From NCBI GenBank assembly GCA_017468395.1, contig JAFUIR010000021.1, forward strand, positions 62,001 through 126,000: a DNA stretch of 64,000 bases. Reading direction: 5' to 3'. Numbering within the stretch: the first letter of the stretch is position 1; each line of letters begins with the position of its first letter. Source of the stretch: Lachnospiraceae bacterium (GTDB lineage: Bacteria; Bacillota; Clostridia; Lachnospirales; Lachnospiraceae). Of this stretch, positions 16,208 to 25,583 are shown piece after piece. The notes below the pieces were generated by a model. That model was not told the origin of the DNA, made no database searches, and saw only the letters and a list, made by a program, of their open reading frames with translations. The position numbers and the translations under genes are program-made.

Positions 16208-18666
16208 TTTTGTATTTCTTCTACCATTTCATAAAAGTTCAAAACTACTTTAAACAAATCTCCGTCCAAGATGATATTCAGTTTACCACCCTGCACTTCT
16301 ACCAGACTTTTGGCAATAGAAAGACCAAGACCGCTTCCTTCTGTTGTACGTGATTCATCGCCTCTGATAAATCGCTCCGTCAATTCCTCCGGTTTCACAC
16401 ACAAAGGATTCTTGGAAATATTTTTCACGGACAATATAATTTGTCTTTCTTCATTTTGTATATTTCTGGTTAGTTCCACATAAACCCTTGTTCCCTCTAA
16501 AGAATATTTGAAAATATTATTAAACAGATTTTCAATCACTCTCCACATCCGTGCCGGGTCTGCATTAATGAAGAAAACTTCGTCCTCATAAGTTTCTACA
16601 ATGGTCAGGTTCTTTTGCTCGAATTTTTCGGAAAATTCGCCTACGGACTGTTTTAACAGTTCCGCCAGATTAATTCTTTCAATGTTCAGCACAATATTTC
16701 CGGATGAAATCTTGGAGGCTTCCACCAAATCATCCGTCAGTTGTTTCAGTCGCTGGGATTTTGCATCCAAAACTTCTATATACCCTTTTACCGGCTCCGT
16801 CTCGATTTTTTCACGTTTCAATAGCCCCACATAATTAATAATGGATGTCAAAGGGGTTTTAATATCATGGGAAACATTGGTAATCAGATCTGTCTTCATC
16901 CGCTCGTCTTTCATACTGGTTTCCACCGCTTTTTTAATGCCGTTACCAATACTGTTTACAGCCTCTGCCAGCGCCCGGTTTTCCCCGTGCATTTCCTCTG
17001 CATTTAGTTGGTAATCCATCTCGCCTTCCCTTATACGGATAATACCATCTACTATTTTTTTGCGGCTTATGCTTGCTTTTACCACGATGTAACTATAGAC
17101 AATATCTATCACAACCACCGGCATTAAAAACATTATGCCGACAAATGCGTATACAAACCGTCCCCTCCTCAATCCTTCTATTATGAGAAGCACCGCCAAA
17201 GAGCCGCCAATCATGTTTACAAATACCAGAAAAATAATAGGGCTTACTGCTCTGACAAGAATGCCCTTATTGTCATAACATTTTGTCAGTTGCCTCCACA
17301 GGGCTTTCATAAGTCCCCAAATCCATTTTACCAGTCTTGCACACAAACTGTTGCTCCAGAACGTATGCATCTTTAGCCTTCTGATAAAACTATACCAGAA
17401 CATGCTGAAAGTAAGACTGAACAGCAATGCAATGAATACTGCCACATTTCGCATGGCTTCTTCCTGACTTCCGTACACAATCTCATGGAAAAAGTCGGAA
17501 ATTCCATAGTAGACAACAAAGAACCAGGCTACAAAGACTCCCATCACCACAGCTGCCAAAATCAGCATGATTTCTGTGGGGACATAATCAAACCACTGCG
17601 CTTCTAAAACAACTTCCCCTTCTTTGTCTTTCTTTCTTCCCGCCATTACACTTAAAAAAATCAATAAAAAAAACCAAATAATTAAAGATACCACACTAAT
17701 ACCGATATAAGTCCACACATTTTGCAAAACAGCAAAACTGACTACCGCAGTTTTGTAAGTATCATTTGCAGGATAAGTTGTATCCACGCAAAAATAGAAT
17801 TTCGCATTTTCCCTAAACACATATTCATAGCGCTCAAACATCCAGCGTATGCTTTCTTCCGAAAAGCCTTTAATATTTGTCCTGAAAGATAAATCCTTTA
17901 AATCATAGGCAGCATATCCGTCTTTTTGGACAAAATACTCTTCTGCTTCTTTGATAGAAGTTACCCCGCTGTTTGTAAAAACTTTTGTTTCTTCCCCTGT
18001 GGCCGGAATAAAACAGGCATAGCGGAAATTGGTGTTTTGGGTTACCAGACTGTCTTTTACGGAATTATATATGGAATAATTGTATCCAAGGTCGTTTACC
18101 GCCACTTCCAGACTGCCCAAAAGAAGGTAATAATCCTCCCATGTATCCACTCTCTCCCGCAACGGCACACCGTCCACAGGCAGATATTTTTCTTTCACTG
18201 CATTATTGGTGGTTTCCTCATCTGCTTTTCCATACAAATTTGCCTTTACCGCTTCATATTCAAAACCATTATTATACCACCTGAGTAAATCCTCCAGCAG
18301 GTAAACCGCTGTAATATCACTTCCTTCGTATTCCAAATCTTTACGGTTTGCATAGGCAGTAATATCAATAAGATTTTCTCCGTCGTAACTGCCTTTCTCC
18401 CCCAGTTGTCCGCCGATAACAATGGAAGAAATGGCATCGGATATCTGGTCTTTGAAAATCATCCGGAAGGTATAAGTATCTTCAAAACAAGAGGCTTCAG
18501 AGAATGGTTCCAATTCATAACTTCTGATTGCACCGGTTCTGTCATCCTGCACCGCTAAATTTGACAAAAGTATAATGGTACACACTGTAGCAGTAGCCAA
18601 TAAAAGATGCTGCACTATAAGAAGCAACACTCTTACCGGGCCGGGCAAAGCTTTTTTCTTGTCCAT
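16204..18666 (-). CDS. Sensor histidine kinase with large extracytoplasmic domain
   Basis: This 820-residue membrane kinase has an N-terminal transmembrane helix (residues 12-36), an extracellular region of about 270 residues without a recognisable domain, then several further helices (around 315-340, 365-390, 405-425, 470-530). The dimerisation domain holds the phosphoacceptor His600 in NVSHDIKTPLTSII; the ATPase domain shows NLFNNIFKYS (N box) and GSGLGLSIAKSLVE (G2 box). The helix arrangement is unusual, with four or five helices between sensor and catalytic parts. It is the partner of the response regulator 21 bp upstream. The signal is unknown. Confidence 0.9.
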   Translation of the reverse strand: MDKKKALPGPVRVLLLIVQHLLLATATVCTIILLSNLAVQDDRTGAIRSYELEPFSEASCFEDTYTFRMIFKDQISDAISSIVIGGQLGEKGSYDGENLIDITAYANRKDLEYEGSDITAVYLLEDLLRWYNNGFEYEAVKANLYGKADEETTNNAVKEKYLPVDGVPLRERVDTWEDYYLLLGSLEVAVNDLGYNYSIYNSVKDSLVTQNTNFRYACFIPATGEETKVFTNSGVTSIKEAEEYFVQKDGYAAYDLKDLSFRTNIKGFSEESIRWMFERYEYVFRENAKFYFCVDTTYPANDTYKTAVVSFAVLQNVWTYIGISVVSLIIWFFLLIFLSVMAGRKKDKEGEVVLEAQWFDYVPTEIMLILAAVVMGVFVAWFFVVYYGISDFFHEIVYGSQEEAMRNVAVFIALLFSLTFSMFWYSFIRRLKMHTFWSNSLCARLVKWIWGLMKALWRQLTKCYDNKGILVRAVSPIIFLVFVNMIGGSLAVLLIIEGLRRGRFVYAFVGIMFLMPVVVIDIVYSYIVVKASISRKKIVDGIIRIREGEMDYQLNAEEMHGENRALAEAVNSIGNGIKKAVETSMKDERMKTDLITNVSHDIKTPLTSIINYVGLLKREKIETEPVKGYIEVLDAKSQRLKQLTDDLVEASKISSGNIVLNIERINLAELLKQSVGEFSEKFEQKNLTIVETYEDEVFFINADPARMWRVIENLFNNIFKYSLEGTRVYVELTRNIQNEERQIILSVKNISKNPLCVKPEELTERFIRGDESRTTEGSGLGLSIAKSLVEVQGGKLNIILDGDLFKVVLNFYEMVEEIQK

Positions 18667-18687
18667 TCTTTTTCCTCCTAAAGTACT

Positions 18688-19383
18688 TTAACTTTGTTTG
18701 TCAATTTTATACCCAACTCCCCATACAACTTTTAAATATCTGGGTTCCTTGGGGTTAATTTCAATCTTTTCCCTGATATGTCTGATGTGTACCGCAACAG
18801 TATTATCCGCTCCGATGGCATCTTCATTCCAGATACTTTCATAAATCTGGTCAATAGAAAAAACTTTTCCCTGATTTTTTACAAGCAGAAGCAAAATATT
18901 GTACTCGATGGGGGTCAGTTTTACCGCTTCCCCGTCCACGGTCACTTCCTTTGTCTCGTCATTGATGCAAAGACCGCCTGCCGTATAAACTGCCGCATTT
19001 TGCTTTTCTGCACTGCCAAGCGTCGTATATCTGCGTAAATTGGACTTCACTCTGGCAATCAGTTCCAGCGGATTAAAAGGTTTGGTCACATAGTCATCCG
19101 CCCCGATATTCAGTCCCAGAATCTTATCTGTATCTTCTGATTTTGCCGAAAGAATGATAATCGGAACACTGCTGTATTCCCGGATTTTCAAAGTGGCATG
19201 AATACCGTCTAAACGGGGCATCATCACATCAAGAATCAAAAGATGGATTTCCTCCTTTTTCAGCAGTTCCATTGCTTCCACGCCGTCATATGCCTTATAG
19301 ACCTGATATCCTTCATTCTTTAAATAAATATCAATAGCCTCCACAATTTCTCTGTCATCATCACATACAAGTATATTTGCCAT
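18688..19383 (-). CDS. OmpR/PhoB-family response regulator
   Basis: This 231-residue regulator has a receiver domain with the acidic pocket DDD (residues 8-10), phosphoacceptor Asp52 in LLILDVMMPRLDG and the conserved Lys in VTKPFNP, followed by a winged-helix DNA-binding domain of the OmpR class (LTPIEYNILLLL, AVHIRHIREKIE, VVWGVGYKI). The open frame reaches 19440, but MANILVCDDD at 19383 is the family start and has a GAAAGGGA Shine-Dalgarno. Co-transcribed with the kinase that follows. It resembles VanR-type regulators; its targets are unknown. Confidence 0.93.
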   Translation of the reverse strand: MANILVCDDDREIVEAIDIYLKNEGYQVYKAYDGVEAMELLKKEEIHLLILDVMMPRLDGIHATLKIREYSSVPIIILSAKSEDTDKILGLNIGADDYVTKPFNPLELIARVKSNLRRYTTLGSAEKQNAAVYTAGGLCINDETKEVTVDGEAVKLTPIEYNILLLLVKNQGKVFSIDQIYESIWNEDAIGADNTVAVHIRHIREKIEINPKEPRYLKVVWGVGYKIDKQS

Positions 19384-19464
19384 GTCTGTTCCCTTTCTCA
19401 TTGGTTCTGTTTTATTGAAACACATAATCTTTAAAAGCAAACTAGGTTTTTTATTAATACTTTC

Positions 19465-20361
19465 TTAAATCAAGCGCAAAAACGCCCCTAAATTCCCTCT
19501 TTTTCCGTTGCTGGCCCTGTGGGAAAACAAAATTTCAGGATTACAGCAGGTGCAAACGTCTGTTACGGTAATATTTTCTTTTAAGATACCGCTTTCCAGC
19601 AAAGTGCGCTCTACGGCCTGCCAAAGCCCCAACTGATACTTGCCCTGTGCCTTACCGGGAAGCAAAATCCCATCCTCTTTTGCGCCCCCAAAAGCCTCTT
19701 CAAAGGCCGTTGCCACATCCTCGCTAACTTCATAGCACTCCTGACAAATGGACGGGCCTATGGCTACTACAATGTCTTTTTCCATACATCCGTAGTCTTC
19801 CACCATAAGTCTGACCATCTCCCGGCTGATACGGGAAACTGTTCCTTTCCAGCCCGAATGAGCCAGACCGATAACCTTTTTTACCGGATCTGCAAAATAA
19901 ACCGGAACGCAGTCCGCAAAAAAAAGTGCCAGACAGATTCCCTTTTCCGAGGTTACCAGACCGTCAATGTCTTCAAAATCTTGCGGGCAGGTAAGACCTT
20001 TTCCCCGGTCTGCTGCGGTTACTTTACGGATATTGGCAGTGTGGGTCTGATGGGAGCAGACCATGTCTTCCATATCACATTCCATAACCTTTGCAATACG
20101 TCTGTAGTTTTCGTAAACCGCTTCTTTTTCGTCCCCTCTGGTAAAACTCAAATTCATGGTGCTGAAAATCCCCTGGCTGACGCCGCCAAAGCGGGTGGTA
20201 AATAAATGTTTTACCCCTTCTGTTTTTTTAAACGCCGGAAAACCCAAATAAGGAACTCCATATTTTTCCAGTAACACAACAGACGGCTGTTTAGGGCCGT
20301 CTGATTCTTTGCGCTTAATGTCATATTTCGTCATCATTTTTGTAACATTTTGTTGTTCCAT
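19465..20361 (-). CDS. pgeF: Peptidoglycan editing factor PgeF (YfiH/DUF152, laccase domain)
   Basis: This 298-residue protein has the DUF152 copper-oxidase-like fold. The metal-site motifs are visible: SHQTHT, ADCVPVYFADP and GLAHSGWKGT, plus CTCCNPEILFSHR near the C-terminus. Homologues remove wrongly incorporated serine from UDP-MurNAc precursors, and some act as purine nucleoside phosphorylases/adenosine deaminases; which activity dominates here cannot be read. It lies 15 bp after yraN and 81 bp before the response regulator, with no terminator in between. Confidence 0.88.
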   Translation of the reverse strand: MEQQNVTKMMTKYDIKRKESDGPKQPSVVLLEKYGVPYLGFPAFKKTEGVKHLFTTRFGGVSQGIFSTMNLSFTRGDEKEAVYENYRRIAKVMECDMEDMVCSHQTHTANIRKVTAADRGKGLTCPQDFEDIDGLVTSEKGICLALFFADCVPVYFADPVKKVIGLAHSGWKGTVSRISREMVRLMVEDYGCMEKDIVVAIGPSICQECYEVSEDVATAFEEAFGGAKEDGILLPGKAQGKYQLGLWQAVERTLLESGILKENITVTDVCTCCNPEILFSHRASNGKRGNLGAFLRLI

Positions 20362-20376
20362 ACAAACCTTCTCCCT

Positions 20377-20733
20377 CTAACGGCCAATGTGATAAAAGGC
20401 ATTTTTTATCCATGAAACTTCCTCTTCGCAGATTGCCACCACATCATACCGTACCGGCGTACTCTCCCCCAGTTTGTGTATCATGCGGTAATAATCTGCC
20501 ACTTTACAAATCTGCTTTTGCTTTTTATAATCCACTGCCTGGGCAGGACTTCCCTGCCGCAAACTCCTTCTGTATTTTACTTCCACAAAGACCAAATAGT
20601 CCTCATGTCTTCCGATAATATCAATTTCTCCGTGGCGGTTACGAAAGTTTCTCTCCAGTATCTTCATCCCCTTTTCCTTGAGATACTCTGCCGCCAGTTC
20701 TTCTTTCTTTGCCCCTATTTCCCTGGTATTCAT
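20377..20733 (-). CDS. yraN: YraN-family (UPF0102) endonuclease-like protein
   Basis: A 118-residue protein of the UPF0102 family with the restriction-endonuclease-like core: GAKKEELAAEYL, the acidic pair in HGEIDIIGRH, and FVEVKYRR, giving the E...D...ExK pattern of the PD-(D/E)xK fold. Its biological role is not established; the family is commonly linked to rnhB, as here. It follows the FlhB-like gene by three bases in the rnhB operon. Confidence 0.9.
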   Translation of the reverse strand: MNTREIGAKKEELAAEYLKEKGMKILERNFRNRHGEIDIIGRHEDYLVFVEVKYRRSLRQGSPAQAVDYKKQKQICKVADYYRMIHKLGESTPVRYDVVAICEEEVSWIKNAFYHIGR

Positions 20734-20736
20734 TCG

Positions 20737-21012
20737 TTATTTTTTTACTTTCCCCTTAATTTTGTCCATGGAATCCACAAAAATCAGAATTTCCGCCACT
20801 ACTTCGTATAATTCCGGCGGAATCATATCCCCGATTTCCAGCCGTGACAAGGTATCTGCCAATTTGTCATCCCTGTGGATTGGAACATCCGATTCTTTTG
20901 CTTTTTCAATAATTTTTTCTGCCAAAACACCCCTGCCGGATGCAACCACTTTTGGGGCTTCATCCTGCGGGTCATACTCAAGGGCAATGGCCTGTTTTAT
21001 TTTTTCTTTCAT
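20737..21012 (-). CDS. Free-standing FlhB C-terminal domain protein (FlhX/YlqH-like)
   Basis: The 91 residues match only the cytoplasmic C-terminal part of FlhB/YscU: IALEYDPQDEAPKVVASGRG, then VPIHRDDKLADTLSRLEIGDMIPPELYEVVAEIL. In full FlhB this part follows the self-cleaving NPTH motif; here the protein begins just after the point where NPTH would be, and has neither NPTH nor the membrane domain. It therefore equals the cleaved FlhB-CC fragment. The neighbour 10 bp upstream carries a FliK-like domain, the natural partner of FlhB-CC. The same pair next to rnhB is known in Bacillus as ylqG-ylqH. No function is established. Confidence 0.85.
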   Translation of the reverse strand: MKEKIKQAIALEYDPQDEAPKVVASGRGVLAEKIIEKAKESDVPIHRDDKLADTLSRLEIGDMIPPELYEVVAEILIFVDSMDKIKGKVKK

Positions 21013-21022
21013 ATATTTTACC

Positions 21023-22720
21023 TCAGGCTCTTACATCGAAGGCATACTGCGAAAGAACGGTTACATTCTTTTCACTTTCCACAATACGGTCCAAAATACT
21101 TTTTTCTTCGTCCTGCGTCTCTTTGGTTATCATTTCGCAGTTCATGGAATACCCTCTTTTGGCCAGTCTCTCATTCAGTATATGAATATGCTCCTGAATA
21201 AAATCTATCATCTCGTCATCCCGCAGATAGAACTTGGTATTGACTTTCCGGTTTTGCATGGCAACATAAACATCCACCGGTCCCAAGTTTTCCATATCAA
21301 GGTGCAAAAATGCACTGACATTTCCGTCCTCTCTTGCAAGATTCTTTTTGTTGGTATATACATACAACTCCCCATGAGCCTCTTTCCCGCTCATTTTAAG
21401 AGGTAGTTGCACATAAGTAAAAGCTTGATTTAACTGATTCATGAAGTCTACGTTATTTTGCATATTGGTCACGGATTTCATGATATTGCCCTGCTCCATA
21501 CCTGGGGTATCACTTAACACCCTATGGATTTCTGACAGTTGCTTGCTGATACGCTCATATACCTTCTGCACATTATTTTTATCTAAAACCTGCTCCGGCT
21601 CTAACAGCCACTGATTCATCATTTGTGTGCGAAGCAGGTTAGTAAATTCTTTTTCTCCTACGGCTTCCATTACATCAAAAACCGTGGCTGTACCCTGCTC
21701 CATGGCAGAAAGCAGTGCCTGCACTTTACTGTTTACTCCCTCTGCCGGCAACTGTCCAAGCATCTCTTTTAAGGTCTGCAAACCACTGTCAGTTAAAACG
21801 GTATTTAGCGGACCGTTTATAAAGTCATTTAGCCCCTGCTGACCTTGCACCTGTACCTGCATCTGTACCTGTTCCTGTGCTACATTACCTGTTTCAGCAT
21901 TTCCACCACCAGCAGACTCTATCATGGTCTGACTGCCAAAAACTGCGCTCTGACTGACATTTTCCCCGGTAACAGTCATCTCCTTTGCAGGCTGTAAAGC
22001 AACATCCTGCCCTGTCTGCCCCTCTGTAAGTGCTGCTGATAATTTTGTCATAAGCACCAGGGCTTCCTTTGCATTTCCCTGCTTAAGCAAATTTTCCACA
22101 TAACCGGAAACATCTCCCAGCACCTGTTTCATGCCCTCTGTCAACTGGTGCTGCATAGCCTTATAGTTTTCCAGTTGCCCTAAATTTTCCGGTGTTACAT
22201 CAATATCCAATTGATGGAGACTGATAATATCTCTTAAAGTCGCATCCATATAGGCATTAACATCACGGTATACGCTTTGCAGGCTGTTTCTGTCAATGCT
22301 CATTCCTTCCTGCATCATAGTCTGGGTCATTTCTATGGTCGTATCATTTGCGGGCAAAGACGCCATTTCAAGGGCTTTTAATACATTGGCATCCGTTGCG
22401 GTATTGGCAAACAAAGGACTTAAGGATAAGGCTTTGCCATTATTTCGCACCTCAAAAGTCATGATTTTCCCCAAATCAATGACCATTTCGCGCTCCAGTC
22501 TGGCAGACAGCACCATATCATCAGCCAGTTTTATCTGCACCTCACTGCCATTTTTACTAATTACTTCCCCTTGCAGGGTTTGTCCCGGCGTTAAGGCTTT
22601 TATCTGCCTGTTTAGTTTCAGCATATTCAGATTTTTCTGTCCGATTACAACCGTCTCACCGCCATTTTTGCCTTCATTTTGAACGGTATTTGTACTTCGG
22701 AAAAGTTCCGAAAGTTTCAT
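21023..22720 (-). CDS. Hypothetical protein with FliK-like (flagellar hook-length control) C-terminal domain
   Basis: A 565-residue cytosolic protein. After a short conserved N-terminus (ALTPGQTLQGEVI, an OB-like region about 45-105) comes a long helical, Gln-rich middle with a low-complexity run of Gln/Val/Met near residue 285. The last 150 residues resemble the FliK C-terminal domain: VQLPLKMSGKEAHGELYVY, FLHLDMENLGPVDVYVAM, and a C-terminal helix. In B. subtilis the equivalent position holds ylqG. It directly precedes a free FlhB C-domain, suggesting that the two interact. There is no flagellar gene in the window. Confidence 0.75.
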   Translation of the reverse strand: MKLSELFRSTNTVQNEGKNGGETVVIGQKNLNMLKLNRQIKALTPGQTLQGEVISKNGSEVQIKLADDMVLSARLEREMVIDLGKIMTFEVRNNGKALSLSPLFANTATDANVLKALEMASLPANDTTIEMTQTMMQEGMSIDRNSLQSVYRDVNAYMDATLRDIISLHQLDIDVTPENLGQLENYKAMQHQLTEGMKQVLGDVSGYVENLLKQGNAKEALVLMTKLSAALTEGQTGQDVALQPAKEMTVTGENVSQSAVFGSQTMIESAGGGNAETGNVAQEQVQMQVQVQGQQGLNDFINGPLNTVLTDSGLQTLKEMLGQLPAEGVNSKVQALLSAMEQGTATVFDVMEAVGEKEFTNLLRTQMMNQWLLEPEQVLDKNNVQKVYERISKQLSEIHRVLSDTPGMEQGNIMKSVTNMQNNVDFMNQLNQAFTYVQLPLKMSGKEAHGELYVYTNKKNLAREDGNVSAFLHLDMENLGPVDVYVAMQNRKVNTKFYLRDDEMIDFIQEHIHILNERLAKRGYSMNCEMITKETQDEEKSILDRIVESEKNVTVLSQYAFDVRA

Positions 22721-22725
22721 ATGCT

Positions 22726-23490
22726 TTATCCTTCCATAAAATTCTTAATAAAAGATTTCCGGTGTATGGGAGTAGGACCGTATTTCTTTAAAGCCTCGAT
22801 ATGAGACGCACTGCCATAGCCCTTATTTCCCGCAAAATCGTACTCCGGGAACACCTGCGCATACTGCACCATCATTCTGTCCCTTGTGACTTTTGCGATA
22901 ATGCTGGCAGCGGCAATGGAAATACTTTTGGCATCCCCTTTGATAATGGGCACCTGCTTTATGTCCACACCGGGAATGGTCACTGCATCGTTTAGTAACA
23001 GATCCGGTGCCGGACTTAATTTGGAAACCGCCTCCCGCATAGCCTCATAGGTTGCCTGCAAAATATTGATTTCATCAATTCTTTCCGGCGAAGCAAAGCC
23101 AAGCCCTGTGGCCACGGCTTTTTCCATGATTACATCATAAAGTTCTTCTCTTTTCTTTTCGGATAATTGCTTGGAATCATTTATATACAAAATATCACAA
23201 TCTTTAGGTAAAATAACCGCTCCTGCCACTACAGGACCTGCAAGAGGACCTCTGCCCACTTCGTCAATGCCGCAAATATAAGAATAAGAAGCATATTCCC
23301 GCTCAAATTTCTGCATCTGCTTTGTGCGCTCTGCTTCCTTCTCATAGGCGATTACTTTTTTCTCCGCAGACAAAATTATGGCTTTTACACCACTTCTTTC
23401 GTCGGTTTCATATCTCTTTATAAGTTCAGGCAGCATCTGAATATCCGCTGCCTGAAAAATCGCTTTAATTTCACTTGTCTTTTGTTCCAT
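22726..23490 (-). CDS. rnhB: Ribonuclease HII
   Basis: RNase HII removes ribonucleotides from DNA and RNA from RNA-DNA hybrids. The 254-residue protein has the catalytic start ICGIDEVGRGPLAGP (with the DE pair), INDSKQLSEKKREEL, and later SIAAASIIAKVTRD. An N-terminal extension of about 70 residues precedes the catalytic core; this is normal in Firmicutes. It is followed after 5 bp by the FliK-like gene and preceded by lepB, in the conserved order rplS-lepB-rbgA-rnhB. Confidence 0.96.
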   Translation of the reverse strand: MEQKTSEIKAIFQAADIQMLPELIKRYETDERSGVKAIILSAEKKVIAYEKEAERTKQMQKFEREYASYSYICGIDEVGRGPLAGPVVAGAVILPKDCDILYINDSKQLSEKKREELYDVIMEKAVATGLGFASPERIDEINILQATYEAMREAVSKLSPAPDLLLNDAVTIPGVDIKQVPIIKGDAKSISIAAASIIAKVTRDRMMVQYAQVFPEYDFAGNKGYGSASHIEALKKYGPTPIHRKSFIKNFMEG

Positions 23491-23502
23491 CTTTTGTCAC
23501 CT

Positions 23503-24066
23503 TTATTGATGTTCTAATATGCCAAATCTGCTAAGGGGCCAAATGCGGAACCATGCACGTCCGATAATGTCCTCTCTATGAATGTTGCCTACCACTTCCG
23601 AGCGGCTGTCCGCACTGTTATTTCGGTTATCTCCCAGCACAAAATATTCATCAGCCCCAAGAGTCACAGGTTCAATAGCTCTGCCGGGGTCCAAAATCAC
23701 TTCTTTTCCGTAGCCTTCTTTCAAAACAGTTCCGTTCACATAAATGACACCGTCCTCGTCAATCTGCACTGTTTCGCCGGGCATACCGATAATTCGTTTA
23801 ATATAAAATTCATCGCTGTACTGGAAAGGAAAAACAATAATATCAAAGCGCTTGGGGTCATTGAAACGATAAGTGATTTTATCCACAATCAGATTATCTC
23901 CTACCTTTTCCGGGTCATTTTTGTCAGTCCCGTACAAAGTAGGCTCCATGGAAGCACCGTTTACAATGGTACGCTGACCCACAAAATTCACAATCAAATA
24001 GGTTGCCACCAGTACAATCAAAAGATAAACACTGGTGCTGAGTAATTCTTTTACAAACTTATTCAT
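23503..24066 (-). CDS. lepB: Signal peptidase I (second copy)
   Basis: This 187-residue membrane protease cleaves signal peptides of exported proteins. It has one N-terminal transmembrane helix (residues about 10-28), the catalytic Ser in NGASMEPTL, the catalytic Lys in YIKRIIGMPGE, and box E GDNRNNSADSR. Its start overlaps the stop of rbgA by one base. A second signal peptidase gene lies just upstream of rbgA (24928-25521); the two are distinct in sequence, so they may divide substrates. Confidence 0.95.
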   Translation of the reverse strand: MNKFVKELLSTSVYLLIVLVATYLIVNFVGQRTIVNGASMEPTLYGTDKNDPEKVGDNLIVDKITYRFNDPKRFDIIVFPFQYSDEFYIKRIIGMPGETVQIDEDGVIYVNGTVLKEGYGKEVILDPGRAIEPVTLGADEYFVLGDNRNNSADSRSEVVGNIHREDIIGRAWFRIWPLSRFGILEHQ

Positions 24067-24911
24067 TATTCTTCACACCTTTCCAAGGTAATTTGGCCTA
24101 ATCTGCCGCTTCTGAAATCGTCAATCAAAATACCTGCGGCTTTATCGTAATCCGGTTCTTCCCCTTTGCCCAAACACATCCGGGCTTTGGCAATCAGCGC
24201 CAGATTTTCCACGGGTTTTTCCTGGATTTCTATGCCATATCTGTCCTTTATGACCTGCGGATAATTTTCATTCAAAAAAGTAATCAGGTCTAAAGCCATT
24301 TCCGAACGGATAATAATATCATCATTAATAGAACCAAGAAAGGCCAGCCGCATTCCAACATTCTGGTCTTCAAATTTGGGCCACAAAATCCCCGGAGTAT
24401 CCAAAAGTTCCAAAGATTTATTCAAGCGAATCCACTGCTTTCCCTTAGTTACACCGGGCTTATTTCCAGTTTTAGTACAGGCTTTTCCCGCAAAAGAATT
24501 GATAAACGTCGATTTTCCCACATTAGGGATTCCCACAACCATGGCTCTGACAGGTCTGCCCACAATACCACGCTTACGGTCTCTTTCAATTTTTTCTTTA
24601 CAGGCTTCCTGCACCATGGCAGAAATGGACTTCATTCCCGCACCGCTTCTGGCATTAATCTCTAAAACATGAAAACCTTGCTTTTTAAAATGCTCTGCCC
24701 ACTTCCGGTTCCATCCGGCATCTGCCAAATCCGATTTGTTTAACAAAATCATTCTGGACTTATTTTTTGCCAGTTCGTCAATATCCGGATTGCGGCTGGA
24801 AAGGGGTGCTCTCGCATCCACCAGTTCAATCACCAAATCTATTAACTTAATGTCTTCCTGCATCATACGCTTCGCTTTTGTCATATGACCGGGATACCAC
24901 TGATAATTCAT
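24066..24911 (-). CDS. rbgA: Ribosome biogenesis GTPase RbgA (YlqF)
   Basis: RbgA is a circularly permuted GTPase needed for late 50S subunit assembly. In the 281 residues the G4 motif LLNKSDL comes before the G1 loop GIPNVGKST and G3 DTPGI, as expected for the permuted order, after the N-terminal YQWYPGHMTKAKR. The C-terminal RNA-binding part follows. Its position between two lepB genes and before rnhB is the common Firmicute arrangement. Confidence 0.96.
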   Translation of the reverse strand: MNYQWYPGHMTKAKRMMQEDIKLIDLVIELVDARAPLSSRNPDIDELAKNKSRMILLNKSDLADAGWNRKWAEHFKKQGFHVLEINARSGAGMKSISAMVQEACKEKIERDRKRGIVGRPVRAMVVGIPNVGKSTFINSFAGKACTKTGNKPGVTKGKQWIRLNKSLELLDTPGILWPKFEDQNVGMRLAFLGSINDDIIIRSEMALDLITFLNENYPQVIKDRYGIEIQEKPVENLALIAKARMCLGKGEEPDYDKAAGILIDDFRSGRLGQITLERCEE

Positions 24912-24927
24912 ATTTTTCCTCTTTCTA

Positions 24928-25521
24928 TCACTTCACAAAGCCTGTTCCTTCCAAAGTTCCGTTAGAATGAAACCATGCTTCGCCTAAAATATGCTTTTTT
25001 TCGATGGGACCAATATTGGCCGCACGGCTGTCCTCACTATTGTTTCGGTTGTCTCCCAAAACAAAATACTCATCTCTTCCCAACAAAATGGGCGTTTCTG
25101 CAATTCCTGCATCTGCCATTTTATCAAAGATAACTTCCGTATTTTCTTCCATCACATTATTTACATAAAGTCTTCCGCCCACAATCTGCACCGCATCTCC
25201 CGGCTTGGCAACCACCCTTTTGACATAATAGTGGGAATTTTCATTGCCGTTTGGAAGAAAAACTACCACATCCCCCACTTTCGGCGATGACAACAAATAG
25301 GCAATACGGTTAATGTAAACCTTTTCCCCATTGTCGATGGTAGGCTCCATGGAAACACCGATAACGCGGGTAGTCATACCTACAAAATAAACTAAAACAA
25401 AGGCAATAAAAACAGATACGAGAATACCAAATAACCAACTGAAAATTTCCCGTACCGTGGATGAACTGATTTTTTTTCTTCTGTGATAAAAACTAAGTCC
25501 TTTACGTTTTCTTCTAGGCAT
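24928..25521 (-). CDS. lepB: Signal peptidase I (first copy)
   Basis: This 197-residue type I signal peptidase has a basic N-terminus (RRKRKGLSFYHRRKK), a transmembrane helix near 30-50, the catalytic Ser in IGVSMEPTI, the catalytic Lys in YVKRVVAKPGD, and box E GDNRNNSEDSR. It is the first gene after the rplS terminator. An extended -10 element TGATATACT lies upstream near 25560-25570 on the minus strand, suggesting its own promoter, though no good -35 is seen. Confidence 0.95.
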   Translation of the reverse strand: MPRRKRKGLSFYHRRKKISSSTVREIFSWLFGILVSVFIAFVLVYFVGMTTRVIGVSMEPTIDNGEKVYINRIAYLLSSPKVGDVVVFLPNGNENSHYYVKRVVAKPGDAVQIVGGRLYVNNVMEENTEVIFDKMADAGIAETPILLGRDEYFVLGDNRNNSEDSRAANIGPIEKKHILGEAWFHSNGTLEGTGFVK

Positions 25522-25583
25522 CGTTCCATTCCTTTACTACCTGTTTAGGCCCAAAGCAAGTATATCACACTTTGTCCAAAGAG

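Noticed and set aside
22726-23490. N-terminal extension of RNase HII as a novel fusion
   Set aside because: An extension of this size is normal for Firmicute RNase HII.
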